A DNA stretch of 64,000 bases, from assembly GCF_020921035.1 (NCBI RefSeq), contig NC_063158.1, forward strand, positions 7,112,001-7,176,000, written 5' to 3'. Every line of letters starts with the position of its first letter. Position 1 is the stretch's first letter. A program made the position numbers and the translations under genes. Positions 37,432-50,530 of the stretch are shown here, piece by piece. The notes beneath the pieces were generated by a model, which was given only the letters and a program-made list of their open reading frames with translations, made no database searches and had not been told where the DNA came from. The DNA comes from Rhodamnia argentea. Lineage: Eukaryota > Streptophyta > Magnoliopsida > Myrtales > Myrtaceae.

Positions 37432-40172
37432 TCTGGTATACAACGTTCAACTTTATTGATCAGTCAGGGAGATCGTGTACGCTTATATGCACTTTGGCAG
37501 GTGATATATAGATGGGTCTTGTTCAAATTGGGCGAAATCGGATGATTTTAAATGTGCTAGCAGTTTTGGTTTTGGAATGAAGGATACCATCATGCATTGG
37601 TTCTGCCATCTTGTTGTCAAGCAGCGCTGAGCTAGCAGATACATAAAGTTGTTAGGTCAGAGGCTATGTATTCTTTTCAGGCTCAGGGATTGAAGAGAAG
37701 TCAATTTATTTTGACACTGTTTGTGTGAGGAGCCACTTGACATGTCATCCTATGTATATATAAACATTTGTTCTATCTGTCACGAGCAATGAATATCATC
37801 ATTCTTTTATGTTCGATCTTTTTCTGATGGAAGAACCCAAAACAAGGACTGGAGGGTTTGTGCTTGCAACACAGCTCTGTTCATTCAGTGTCTAAGGGCT
37901 CTTATCATCAGGGTTAACTGGATCATGGCTTTTCATCAAAGAATAGCTTCATTGATGTCATGCGCATCAGTTTCGTCAATTTTCTCATTATCTATTACCG
38001 ATTGTTTTTCTTCTTTTTCAGTTCGTCATTTTTGTTAAACTGGTGATTGTTCTATCAATGGTGCAATAACAGTCTTTTTCAAACATTCTTTGCTGTAATT
38101 ATGTTTTCTGTGTTTGTTACTTGTTAATAATTTCTCCGGGGACATACGAGGGGTACTTAAGACATCATTTATCTTTGTATTGTCTTCATTGATCAAAGCT
38201 TGCTAATGAGCGCAAATGTTAGGGTTGAATATTCGAAGTGATTCAGCAAGGTGTGTGTGAAAGAAGTATCGCTGTGCACTGGGAAAACATGCAAATACAG
38301 GACAGTCGATACGGATCCAGTTTCGAATTTGATGACGCACTTGTGAGTGTAACCCTAGCAGTATGGATTGAGATGAGCAGGATCATCAGAAACCCAGGGA
38401 AGAGATAAACTCATGTTGGGTATTACTTTGCGATAAGATGCATCTGGTACGGATGTGTATCCGATGTGCGCTCTTTCCTTTTATTCATGGGCAATGTTGT
38501 AGAAAAAGGCATGGCCATCGGTGGGCGATAAGCATGTCCTAGACCAGCCCCTAGAGCAGCTTCCTCTATTGTTGGCATTGTTCAAGCAACAGCGACTGCA
38601 TTACAAATCTCTTACTCGGATGCATGACGGACTAAGCCATTTTAGTCGGATTAAGTTCATGCATGTATTGCCAATTGGCTTAGTCTTGGTCCATCATGAA
38701 TTCTGCATCTGTTTTGTACAATTTTCTGGTGACTTGTTCTTCGGTATATTGTTATCGTTGAGCCAGATTTTGTCTCTTGTAATTGCATTGAATCTTTTTT
38801 GGCTTACTAAATTAGGTATGAGAAAGTAAAATGGAGTGAATTGGACGGTAGGGAGAGAGATTTTGGTTGTTATATGTGATGACTGGTTAATTTAAATAGT
38901 AAAATTGATCCTCAAGTTCATGTATATGTACATGTGGACATTTCAGAACAATAGAATAGCGAATCATGGGGAGAGCAAATGTAGGCGAACTTATCAAATG
39001 ATTTGATTCTAAACTAAACCCGCTCTCACGATATTATGTTGACGAAACTTGAGTTGCCTAGATATAGTTGGTTAGTTCCATTGAACAACCGTATTCACAA
39101 GAGGAATATTAATTCATATCAAAGTAACATAGTTGATGCGACATGACAACTTGGATCACAATAATGCACTTTTGCATTGGCCATTAAGAACGATGAGCTC
39201 ACTAAACGGATGTTTTTTTTTTTTTTTACACGAATTCGACATGATTTCGAAAACTTAAAAGTCAAGTTTAGATCGGTAGATCCTCAAATCACTACACTAA
39301 TTTTAGAAGCTCCGACCATTGTCATGAAACTTATTCTGAGCTCAACAACAAACGAGACATATATGGACTATGGACATATTATGTCTTATTACTCAATCAT
39401 CCTTAGACTTGACAACTTCATTAGGTACATCCTCGTTTTAATTTTTATTTTGTCTTTTTATTTCCAGGGTTTGTACTTAATGACAAGATTAAATATCTTT
39501 CAAGCCATGCAATGGATGAATCCTTTTCTGAATTTACCGTGTGAATCTTAGTTCACACTTGTATTTCAAATATGTTATTGCACTCGAGTCATTGTCTTTA
39601 TTGCGCGATTAATTCCACAATTATACAATTGAGTTGCATGTACTTATCTCACTTGTCCCGTTTATAATGTCATTACTTTTTGAGATTTCATATTCAGCTT
39701 AACACCAAGTCTGACGAGTCGTTCTTTGGAAAATGTTCAAGAAACCTCGTAGGACGCGAGGAATCTAATCATATTAAGTCATTAAATGAAAGAAAGATGG
39801 ATTACTGAGATTAATTTCACATTGGCAAATCATTGATTTTCAGATAATTAAATCAATCTGTTAAGATGGTCTTAACAGTGAATAATTTTCAGCATTTCCC
39901 GATAAACCAAATGGAAAATTTCTAGTTAGTTTTTTATGCACGTAAAGAAAAAAACCCTATAAACTGAAGAAGAAGAAGAAGAAGAATTAAGTTAAGGTTT
40001 AAACCCAGAAATCAACCAATAGAAAGAAAAGAAACAACCGCAACATGTCATAAACGACGCAACAAGACAAAAGTTGAAATTCAAAAAGATAAAACTCACC
40101 TCTCTCGCCCAGTGAATGACTCCCGAACTTCACCTCTCTGACCGATGCCACACCACACTTTCACTGTCTTTT
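37432..40172. other. Kinesin 3' region and intergenic DNA
   Basis: The first few hundred bases probably hold the kinesin 3' untranslated region. The rest is AT-rich with short chance frames. No coding exon, RNA gene or clear transposon was recognised. Confidence 0.45.

Positions 40173-40200
<28 letters not shown>
40173..40200. repeat. (GA)n microsatellite
   Basis: About 14 GA units, 1.1 kb downstream of the AHL stop codon. Confidence 0.95.
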
Positions 40201-40203
<3 letters not shown>

Positions 40204-40612
40204 GGTGACTGGGGAGTTAAAGAGCTTGAGGTCGGATCAGTTTGTGCCTTGGTCATCTTCTGTTCTTTAATGGGGAACTACAGTTGAGCGTATGCAGCCT
40301 CGGAAAGGAAACCCTTTTTTGTTTTTCTCTCTCACAGAGCCAGCGCACGTGTGACCCATTCTTTTCTGCTGCAAATTTGAGACCTACCTCCCCCATTCTC
40401 CATAGATTTGCTAAAAGAACAGAGAAAAAGAAAACGAAAAAGAGGGGGAGAAAAGGAGAGAGACCACAACTTCACCCTTCATATAGCTCATCCTGGATTC
40501 AAGACCACAACAGGAGATTCGCTTGTTTTGTATAGGAACAAGCCTGCCCTCAAAAAGTAAAACTGGATAGCAATGATGAAGACATGTACAGCAACACCAT
40601 CATCATGACAGG

Positions 40613-40615
<3 letters not shown>

Positions 40616-40643
<28 letters not shown>
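40616..40643. repeat. (GA)n microsatellite
   Basis: About 14 GA units, 0.7 kb downstream of the AHL stop codon. Confidence 0.95.
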
Positions 40644-40646
<3 letters not shown>

Positions 40647-40901
40647 TATGGTCTGGTTCAAATGATGATATGGGGAAAAAGATGGTACTTTGTGTGTGCA
40701 GTCATGTGTTTAGTCTCGTGAGTGCCCACATTTGGTACTTATAACTATCCCCAACTTTGGGTTCCTCCTCTTCTTTTGAGTTTTTGTTTCCATGTTTATC
40801 TTTTCTGGGGTCCAAAATCTCCCTTCTCTTTTGACAGAAAAGAGTGAAGGCATTCATAGTTGTGACATGAGGGATCACCAGAACTCCAACCACAAAAATA
40901 A

Positions 40902-40904
<3 letters not shown>

Positions 40905-40983
<79 letters not shown>
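40905..40983. repeat. Long (GA)n microsatellite, about 39 units
   Basis: The longest perfect dinucleotide tract in the window (79 bp), 330 bp downstream of the AHL stop, so it may lie in the AHL 3' region. Perfect length suggests it is actively changing in length. Confidence 0.95.
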
Positions 40984-40987
<4 letters not shown>

Positions 40988-41313
40988 TGGCTACATTCTG
41001 CCATTTCTTCATTTTTGAAGCTGTCTGGATGAAAGAGAGCTACTTTGATCAAAACCAAAACCCAACAGAAAAGAATCTCCTTTTGAATTTACACATCCTT
41101 CTTCAAATCAATTATAGGAGGCGAAAACACCACATGACTAACATCACGACCACCACATATTAGTAAGTAACAAGAAAAAAAAAGGTAGAAGGAAGGAAAG
41201 GTCACTAGAAAGAAAGTCAAATTAAAAGAAAGAAGAAGAAAAAAAAGAAGGTAGATCCGCAGAACACATCAACAGAAAAATTGGGGTAAATCTGTTCCAT
41301 TCTTTGGGTTAAT

Positions 41314-42255
41314 TCAATAAGGAGGAGGGCGAGCAGCTCCCCAGTATGTCTCACCGGGCAAATTGCATGAATTCAATAGGTTCGGTGCAAAACCATGCAA
41401 TAACGCTCCGTTCGCGTCTGCAGGCATTAGCTGCTGCTGCTGCTGCTGCTGCCCGACCATTCCAGGCGATCCCAACTGACTGTTGCTCGGCACCGGCGCC
41501 GCCATCCCTGTCTCCTCCTCGAGTGGGAGCCTCTCGTAAGCGGCGTTCCCGAACGAAGCTGCCATTATCACCACTGGCCCCGACGCCACGAGGGGCCCCG
41601 CCACGTTCCCCCCGACCACCTGCCCCTGCCCGCCCGCCAGGTACACAGTCAGCCCTGACAGTGCCGGCGGGGCCGGGGGTGGTAGGAACGACCCGGACAG
41701 CGACAGGATCTCGAACCGCCCATGCAGCGTCACGACTGCTCCCGGGGAAGCCGGCTGCCGGAGGGCGACGTTGGTGACGGTCCCACTCCCACTCAGGATG
41801 CAGACCCCGCGCTGCCGTTGCCTCGCGAAGGTCGACATGCTTTCCAAGATGTCGGCACCGCTCCCGACCTCCACGACGTGGGAGCGGAGGGCGTTGGGGC
41901 TGTCCCGGGTTATGATGATGGGGGGCTTTGGCTTGTTCTTGGAACCCGCCGGCCGGCCCCTCGGCCTCCTCGAGACCTCTTTGCCTCCTCCCGCAACAAC
42001 AGCTGCTTTCCCGTCGTCGGCGGGGGCAGCGGGGGAATCGGTGGCGGCAGAGGTGGAGGAGTAGTCGTCGCGATCCCGTTTCTGGCGGTGGCGGCCGAAG
42101 CTGCTGTCGTTGCTGAGGTTGTCATCCTCGGAGTTGTGCTGGTGGTGGTGGTGGGGTGACTGGAACTGGGGATGATGAGGAGTGAAGCTGCTGTGGAGGT
42201 CTCGGCTAAGGAAAGGAAGCGGAAGAGGGCGTCCATGTGCTGTCACTGGATCCAT
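41314..42255 (-). CDS. AHL: AT-hook motif nuclear-localised (AHL) protein, type-I, intronless
   Basis: Seen: a single 313-codon frame on the minus strand from ATG at 42255. The N-terminus is His- and Ser-rich (HHHHQH about 35-40), followed by an AT-hook with core RGRP at 99-102 in [18 protein letters not shown], then a PPC/DUF296 domain from about 122 to 245 containing [19 protein letters not shown], and a C-terminal tail with seven glutamines (269-275). One AT-hook and no introns fit clade A (type-I PPC). Known: AHLs bind AT-rich DNA in the minor groove, form trimers through PPC and recruit other nuclear factors; they repress growth and affect flowering and senescence. Codon use is very GC-rich compared with flanking DNA. 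Which member it is cannot be decided. CT tracts (42589-42603) and TCC repeats in the upstream sequence suggest a long leader. Confidence 0.93.
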   Translation of the reverse strand: MDPVTAHGRPLPLPFLSRDLHSSFTPHHPQFQSPHHHHQHNSEDDNLSNDSSFGRHRQKRDRDDYSSTSAATDSPAAPADDGKAAVVAGGGKEVSRRPRGRPAGSKNKPKPPIIITRDSPNALRSHVVEVGSGADILESMSTFARQRQRGVCILSGSGTVTNVALRQPASPGAVVTLHGRFEILSLSGSFLPPPAPPALSGLTVYLAGGQGQVVGGNVAGPLVASGPVVIMAASFGNAAYERLPLEEETGMAAPVPSNSQLGSPGMVGQQQQQQQLMPADANGALLHGFAPNLLNSCNLPGETYWGAARPPPY

Positions 42256-42483
42256 TTCTTTCCCTGGCTTAGCTTGCGGGAGTGAATTATCACCCTTTCA
42301 CCCCAACAAGAAGTCAGAACGACCCAGAACTGCGTTGCATCTTTTCAATTCTTTGCTTGAGAGCTGCTGGTGGGGATGAGCTTCGCACACCAAGATCTTG
42401 AGCTGAATTGAAAGTGTGACTTGGAGTGAGATGGTGGTGATGGGTGTTTGTTGTTCTGCTTAGGTTTCTCAAGTTTCTTCCAT

Positions 42484-42514
<31 letters not shown>

Positions 42515-43619
42515 TTGTCTTGCTGGTAAGGGTTTGGGGGTTAGAGAGAGAAAGCTTTGCTTTGGGTCGGGTTAGGGTTAGGTCAATCTCTCTCTCTCTC
42601 TCAGTCTGAAGTCCTTTTGGGGGGTTGATGAGTTTCTTTTCGGGTTGGGGTTCGGACAGATCAGAGTGCGCATGGGCGGTGGAGCGGGACCCACATCTCT
42701 CTCTCTCCATTTTGCAAGTGGGGTCCACCCCATTCATTATTGCCTCTTTTGCTCAACTCCAGTTTTTGTTTGTTTAAGTCGATTGAAATTCGGCTTAGCC
42801 ACTGTTGCATTATGCGGAAGATCCGGCGATTTGTTTTTAGATTGAGATGCTCTAATTTCCACAATCCATGACGTTCTAACCTCATTATGAATCGAGAGAG
42901 AGAGAGAGAGAGATCTCAAGAACATTAAACCTCGTCATTCACTATCGATTGCAAGCAAGACGCGCCATTAGATAAAGAGCTAGAAAACTTTCTTGGTTAC
43001 GTATTAATCAACATTCTATTCATCGATGCGATCATCATAAAAAAAAAAAAACATGTCTAAATCTCTCTTTTCGTTAAAAGTACCTTTGAATGGTGGCATT
43101 TGCTAAGCAGTAGCGACTTACTACCGTATTCTTCTGAGAACGGACATCATCCGATTTTAATGTGCTATAATTTAAATTCATTGTTATACGCAAAAAATTT
43201 ACTGCGCTTGATAGTGTAGTTACAACACATTAAAAAGCACAATGCATAGACAAAAATATATCTCGGGGAATACTTCCGAATTTTACGTTCCGGAGTTCGG
43301 ACGAGATAATGAGCTTATGATGGTTTTTCTTTTCCAATATCGTCTACATTTGAACCCGTAATTTGTGCAATCAAGTCGTTAAACTTGCATAATTTTTGCA
43401 ACTAGCTCTTTCCATCGTTATTTAACCAAATTAAAGCCAATGTATGGATGGAAAATCTATCAAAAGTTTGGTGTTGAAAAAACAGCGAAAACACCCTTAA
43501 TCACATCTTTAGATAATTGCTTTTACAGCGTGGTCGGGGATCACGGACCTTGTTGAGAGAAAGATGGTGAATTTGTCTATCCAAAGTGTAAGTTTGCTCT
43601 ATATACACATTAGGACACG
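42256..43619. other. AHL leader/promoter and intergenic DNA
   Basis: Upstream of AHL the minus strand holds (CCT/TCC)n at about 42488-42514, CT tracts at 42589-42603 and 42697-42707, and an upstream ATG frame (42737-42345). A (GA)9 tract lies at 42894-42913. Beyond about 42950 the DNA is AT-rich with nothing recognised. Confidence 0.5.
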
Positions 43620-43910
43620 TAAGGGTGAGCAAGACGGGATGATCGAACCGGATTGAATTGGTTCGATTCCCTGCGATGCCGATCTAATTCCCGATTCCAT
43701 AAGATCGAAACCGATGATTTTCTATTCGGTTCTCGATTCCAAGGAGAACTGGACCTCCCGGATTGGATCAATTATATTTTTTATTTTTATTTTTGGTTTA
43801 TTCATTTCTTAAATGTGAACCTAATAATCTACCGGTTATTTTTCATTATTTAAATACAACCTTAATTTTAATTAACATATTAAAATTAAAGTTCATGTTG
43901 CTCATCCCTA
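43620..43910. mobile_element. hAT-type MITE, about 290 bp
   Basis: The left end TAAGGGTGAGCAA is matched by the inverted right end TAGGGATGAGCAA, a typical hAT-like terminal form. The interior is AT-rich with TTCGATT/AATCGG phrases near the left end and no coding frame. I see no matching 8-bp target duplication, so the insertion is old or the ends are slightly misplaced. Confidence 0.5.
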
Positions 43911-44083
43911 CATTATTTATCGATTTCATTGGACCGCCCCAAAGTCGGACCAAATCGGACAGAGATGATGACCCCCAAGAAATGAGTGCCCCTTATGTTT
44001 GATGAGGGCGCCGTTGATCTGTGGAGAGCTCGAGGAGGTTGGAGAAGAACCAGAGCGTGCTATCTTCGAACAGAAGTTGTGGC

Positions 44084-44085
<2 letters not shown>

Positions 44086-44121
<36 letters not shown>
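44086..44121. repeat. (GA)n microsatellite
   Basis: About 17 GA units flanked by CTGCA and ATGGGG. No adjacent gene. Confidence 0.95.
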
Positions 44122-46465
<2,344 letters not shown>

Positions 46466-46942
46466 TTTGGACTGACCACTCGTATCCTAAGTATACGTTT
46501 TGCGAGAAGCATTAATTAGGTCAAACCTTTTGTTTCTGGCTCTTCTATTTTTCAATGGTTGGAAGCCCAAAGTGTTGTGGTTGCTTGATGTTCAGTTTCT
46601 CAACCTACGTGCTCGTGGCCTGCAAGGCAAGAGCTTCCATGGAGTGCTTTGCAAGGTGATTGGGACATCTGTCTCCCAAGGATGCTACTTGTTTTCTCTC
46701 TATTTATATTACCTAAGTAGGTGAAAATTCGAAAAGAAAAGAATACTGTTTAAGGGGTAGAAATTTACGTGATTCGATAGATTCAATCATCGTTCATGAG
46801 AGGAATTGGTGAGAATATTCCTTTTCTTTTTATAAAGCATGTAACTTTGGTGGTTTCCATCAAATTTGACGGTACGGAATCTATTTGCTAGAATCAATTT
46901 AATACTTACTCAAAAGGACAAGACAAGAGGGAAGCCAAAGAA

Positions 46943-47554
46943 GGGAAAAGTGTAAAAAAAAAAGTCATAAATCTATTGTATTGGTGCCAAATTCAATCTT
47001 AAACTTTTTAATTATGCCAAATCCAGTCCTAAACCTTATTTGTGCTAATTGAATCTATTCAGCCAATTTTGATTGGAAATCGTTGACGTGAGTTGGTTGT
47101 CCTAAGTTGCATGGCTGAAGTTGACATGGACTATTTAATTTTTTTTTTCCTTTTTCTTTTCAATACTTTTTTTTTATTGAGGGCGGGTGAGGATCGTTGG
47201 CTGACCCTTGTTGGCCACAAGTGAATGCCAGCGACCCTTGCCCGCGACGCCCTCGCCCGGGGCCGGTAGGGGCCAACCGGTGGCCCTCAAATAAAAAAAA
47301 AAATAAACAAAGGAAAAGGAAAAAAAAAGAAAAAAATTATTACAAAATTACGTATAAAAAAAGTCCACTTCGGCATCGATCATGCTATATAGGACAACCG
47401 ACATTCACGTTAGTGATTTGCTATCAAAATTGGCCGAATGGACTCAATTAGCACAAATACAAAAATGTTTAGAATTAAATCGACGCAATTGAAATATTTA
47501 GAACCGAATTAATATTAATACAATAAATTTAAGACTTTTTTAACACTTTTCTCC
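46943..47554. mobile_element. Mutator-like MITE with GC-rich core
   Basis: The left arm GGGAAAAGTGTAAAA then TAAATCTATTGTATT is inverted at the right end (GGAGAAAAGTGTTAAAAAAG, TAAATTTATTGTATT on the minus strand). Subterminal TTTAG and CAATTG phrases repeat. The core (47170-47290) is GC-rich. No transposase. Same family as the element at 11.8 kb. Confidence 0.6.
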
Positions 47555-48059
47555 GATAATGGCTAATGACTTACTCAAAAGCACCCTGAATCGACGTAGA
47601 GACAAGTGAAACATGGCTCATCCGGAGCACGAGAAATTCCTCTCCAAAACCATGGAGAGAAAATGATGGAAATAGAGACAACTCATGACTCCTTTCACAG
47701 TTCGAGAAGCCACCTTTAGCAAAAGGTGACGGCCCCAAAACTAGGACAGATGCTACTTGGGTCTGTCGAATAATCATTTCCTTATACAATCTACATCAGC
47801 AATCTTATCATGAATATCCAAAGAGCAGGGAGATTGACAAATTCCTGTTGGTTCTTTCCTTTTCACTTCCTTTCTTTTGCTCTCTCTCCTTTTCCATCCA
47901 AACCCGATTAGCCGAACAAAGTGTTCATCGCTGTGCATGTTTATCCGAGTCTAGTCAATATAAGGCAGGAGAAGACAAGATGCAGGAACCGTGGGAGAGA
48001 TGGACTCTTCGAAAATAGATTAAAACTTGGTTACGATACATAATTAAAAAGTGGCGTAA

Positions 48060-48650
48060 TTCCCTAAAGAACCCCAAACTTTAGGTCTAGTCCTAATTTT
48101 TTCCCAAAACTTCTTCTTTTTTTTTTTTTTTTTCAGAGAAAACTCAAAACTTTAGGTCTAGTCCCAAATCTACCGTGAACCTTTTTTGTCTAAAAAAAAA
48201 AAAAATCAAAACTTTAGGTCTCGTCCCAAATCTATCCCAAATTTTATATTCGTCTAAAAAATACAAACTTTCAGCCTATTCTTAAATCTACCCCATGGCC
48301 TAGTCTCAACTTCGATGTGAAATTTCACCTTGATTACAAATCTACATCAGCAACGTGATATGAAAAATTATCTCCAAAATGAAACCATTCTAGGATATGG
48401 AAATTAGAGATGACTAAAGGTGACTTTTGAATAGGGGCTAATGGGGGCAAATTTGGGAATGGAGTAAAAATTGATGAATTTTCTTTTAGACAAAAAAGTT
48501 TGGGGTTCTTTTTTAGACAAAAACGAGTTTGGGGAAAATTTGGATTGGACCTAAATTTGAGATTTCCTTTTTTGGACAAAAAAAAAGTCCGGAGTAGATT
48601 TCGACAGACTTAGTAGTTTTTTTTATTATAAAGAATTAGGCTATAAAAAA
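48060..48650. mobile_element. Fold-back-like element built from AACTTTAGGTCTAGTCC repeats
   Basis: The left half has four to five diverged direct repeats, each a phrase like CAAAACTTTAGGTCTAGTCC, then CAAATCTACC, then TTTTTGTCTAAAAAA. The right half has the same phrases in inverted form (TTTTTAGACAAAAA, TTTGGGGTTC, TTGGACCTAAATTTGAG). Long arms made of short direct repeats are characteristic of fold-back elements. Exact ends and target duplication are not resolved. No coding frame. Confidence 0.5.
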
Positions 48651-48943
48651 TGTTTAGGGTTTGATTACACTCTTTATATAATTAGAATCTTTTTGCTTTT
48701 CTGAAAACACGGCGACTAATTTTTACCCAATAAAAGCCATATTCAAATTGGTGCCACCAAAGAACGTCTCCGAACTCCACCATGGAAGCATCCAAAATTT
48801 TCCAAGGACCGGTTCATCTAATGATTTTGGATTTTTTTGGCACAAGTGAAAAAGTCCATCTATTTTCGCCCCAATAATGCCCAATTTAATTGCACCTAAG
48901 TTTTTTGCACCCTTTATACTGCAGTAACAGCTGCAATGCCACT

Positions 48944-48945
<2 letters not shown>

Positions 48946-48999
<54 letters not shown>
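48946..48999. repeat. (CT)n microsatellite, about 27 units
   Basis: A perfect CT tract followed by a mixed GC region with (GGCTGT)n at 49171-49200. Open frames on both strands across this block come from repeat composition and do not look like a protein. Confidence 0.95.
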
Positions 49000-49003
<4 letters not shown>

Positions 49004-49689
49004 TCGTGTCGTGCGTGCATGGGCGTTGTTGCTGTGTGCTGGGGTGTCTGGTCGAAGCCACAAGCTGGCTTCGTCGTCTGCCACCAAACGAAGACATTGC
49101 CTGGTTTGACCGCGTCGTGAAGAGTGCCTGTGCCTTCTCGCCTTGCTTGAACCATAATATTCCGCACTCTCTGGCTGTGGCTGTGGCTGTGGCTGTAGCT
49201 GTGTGGGCGAGAGAGAAAGAGAGAGAGGCGTGGGAGGCGCTGACAAAAGGCTGGCTTCCACAGAGGAAGGGCACTAGAGGGTGCTTCAGATGAATATATG
49301 CAGACATAGAGCGAGCCAAAAGACGGGTCCAATGAGATCTATGAATACAAAATTCGAATGACCAGGAAGATGGACTGGGCGAGGCAAGTGGGAGTGACTG
49401 ACGAGATGATTCACTTCACACCAACCCCTTAAAGGCCTCCTTATCCTTCTATCCACCTGTTCCTTCCTTAAACTTCGCTGAATCCCACGAACCCTTTGAT
49501 GCCCTTTGTCGGAGGAGGTAGCTATCCTTCAGGGCATTGGGCTTTATATACCTTACTCGACTCTTTGGATCAGATGGATCATATTTCAAATGTTGTACGA
49601 AAGATAGATTATTTCATGTCATAGCTCGTAAAATTAAAGTGTTGGCCATGCAGATCTACCTGATAACTCAAAATGTAAGAGTAGATAAC

Positions 49690-50530
49690 TTTAAGGCGTG
49701 GTTGGGAAAAGTAAATAGAAGTTGGTAACATATAACTAAAGTTGATAGATAAAAAAACATTAAACTTGGTATGTAACTTAAATGAAAGATCATTAACAAA
49801 ATTAGAGGGTAATTTATCTAGAGAAACGTTTATAAGTCACTCTAATTAAGGTTTGTTATGTCTAAAATAGGTCGCTCGTGAAAGAAAAAACCTTATAATC
49901 TAAAGCTTGTGTGGATCTTATTTCAATGGGAACTTGATGAGTCGATCCGCCTACACGTCTTGCTAGTCCGGCTAGCTAGCGAGTGGTTCTTTCGGGCGAG
50001 AAGCAGGCAAATTAAAGGCATTGCTAAGAAATGCTAATAAAATTTTACAAGCGGTAGAAAAAGTTGAAATATTATAAAAACAAATATCGGTTGGTTTTTC
50101 AAATGAGAGTTGATAATCAGAATATAAATCATTACTTTAATGAGAAAGAAGTTGGTGAGTCACGCCAATTTAGATTGATAATCTCTAAAAGAGTTTATAG
50201 ATATAAAATACCAGTGCCAATAAAAGTTGTTGAGTTAATGGATAATTCGGTCAACTAAAAAAACAATTAAACATTGGTAAGCAACTCAAATAAAAGTCAG
50301 TAACCTAAACCTAGTCAGTAACTTAATCGAACAAAAGTTAGAGAGTTACTCTAATTTAGGTTTATAGTTCCACATAAGAGTTTTAAGTACAAAGCGTTCG
50401 CATGTTATGCAAATAAAAGTTGGTAAGGCAGTACAAAAACATGTAATTGGCAAACTATAAAAAGTTGGTAATCTAAAAAAAAAAAAATGACAAATTACCA
50501 ACAGTAACCTGGAGAAAAAGGCACCGGTCA
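49690..50530. repeat. Degenerate GTTGGTAA-rich repeat, copy 2
   Basis: AGTTGGTAAC, TTGGTAAGCAACTC, AAAGTCAGTAACCTAAAC, AGTTGGTAAGG and AGTTGGTAATCT recur at irregular spacing with AAA spacers, as in 2880-3490. Direct alignment of the two copies by eye is poor outside the motif, so they share a style more than a sequence. No termini recognised. Confidence 0.4.

Noticed and set aside
38521..38829. 102-codon plus-strand frame after the kinesin gene
   Set aside because: Hydrophobic, no family features, no splice context; probably chance in 3' flanking DNA.
41346..42159. Several plus-strand frames of 97-145 codons opposite the AHL gene
   Set aside because: Shadow frames of a GC-rich coding exon; the minus-strand AHL frame has all domain motifs.
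48886..49332. Several overlapping frames of 76-148 codons on both strands
   Set aside because: They are created by the CT tract and the GGCTGT repeat; composition is repeat-driven.
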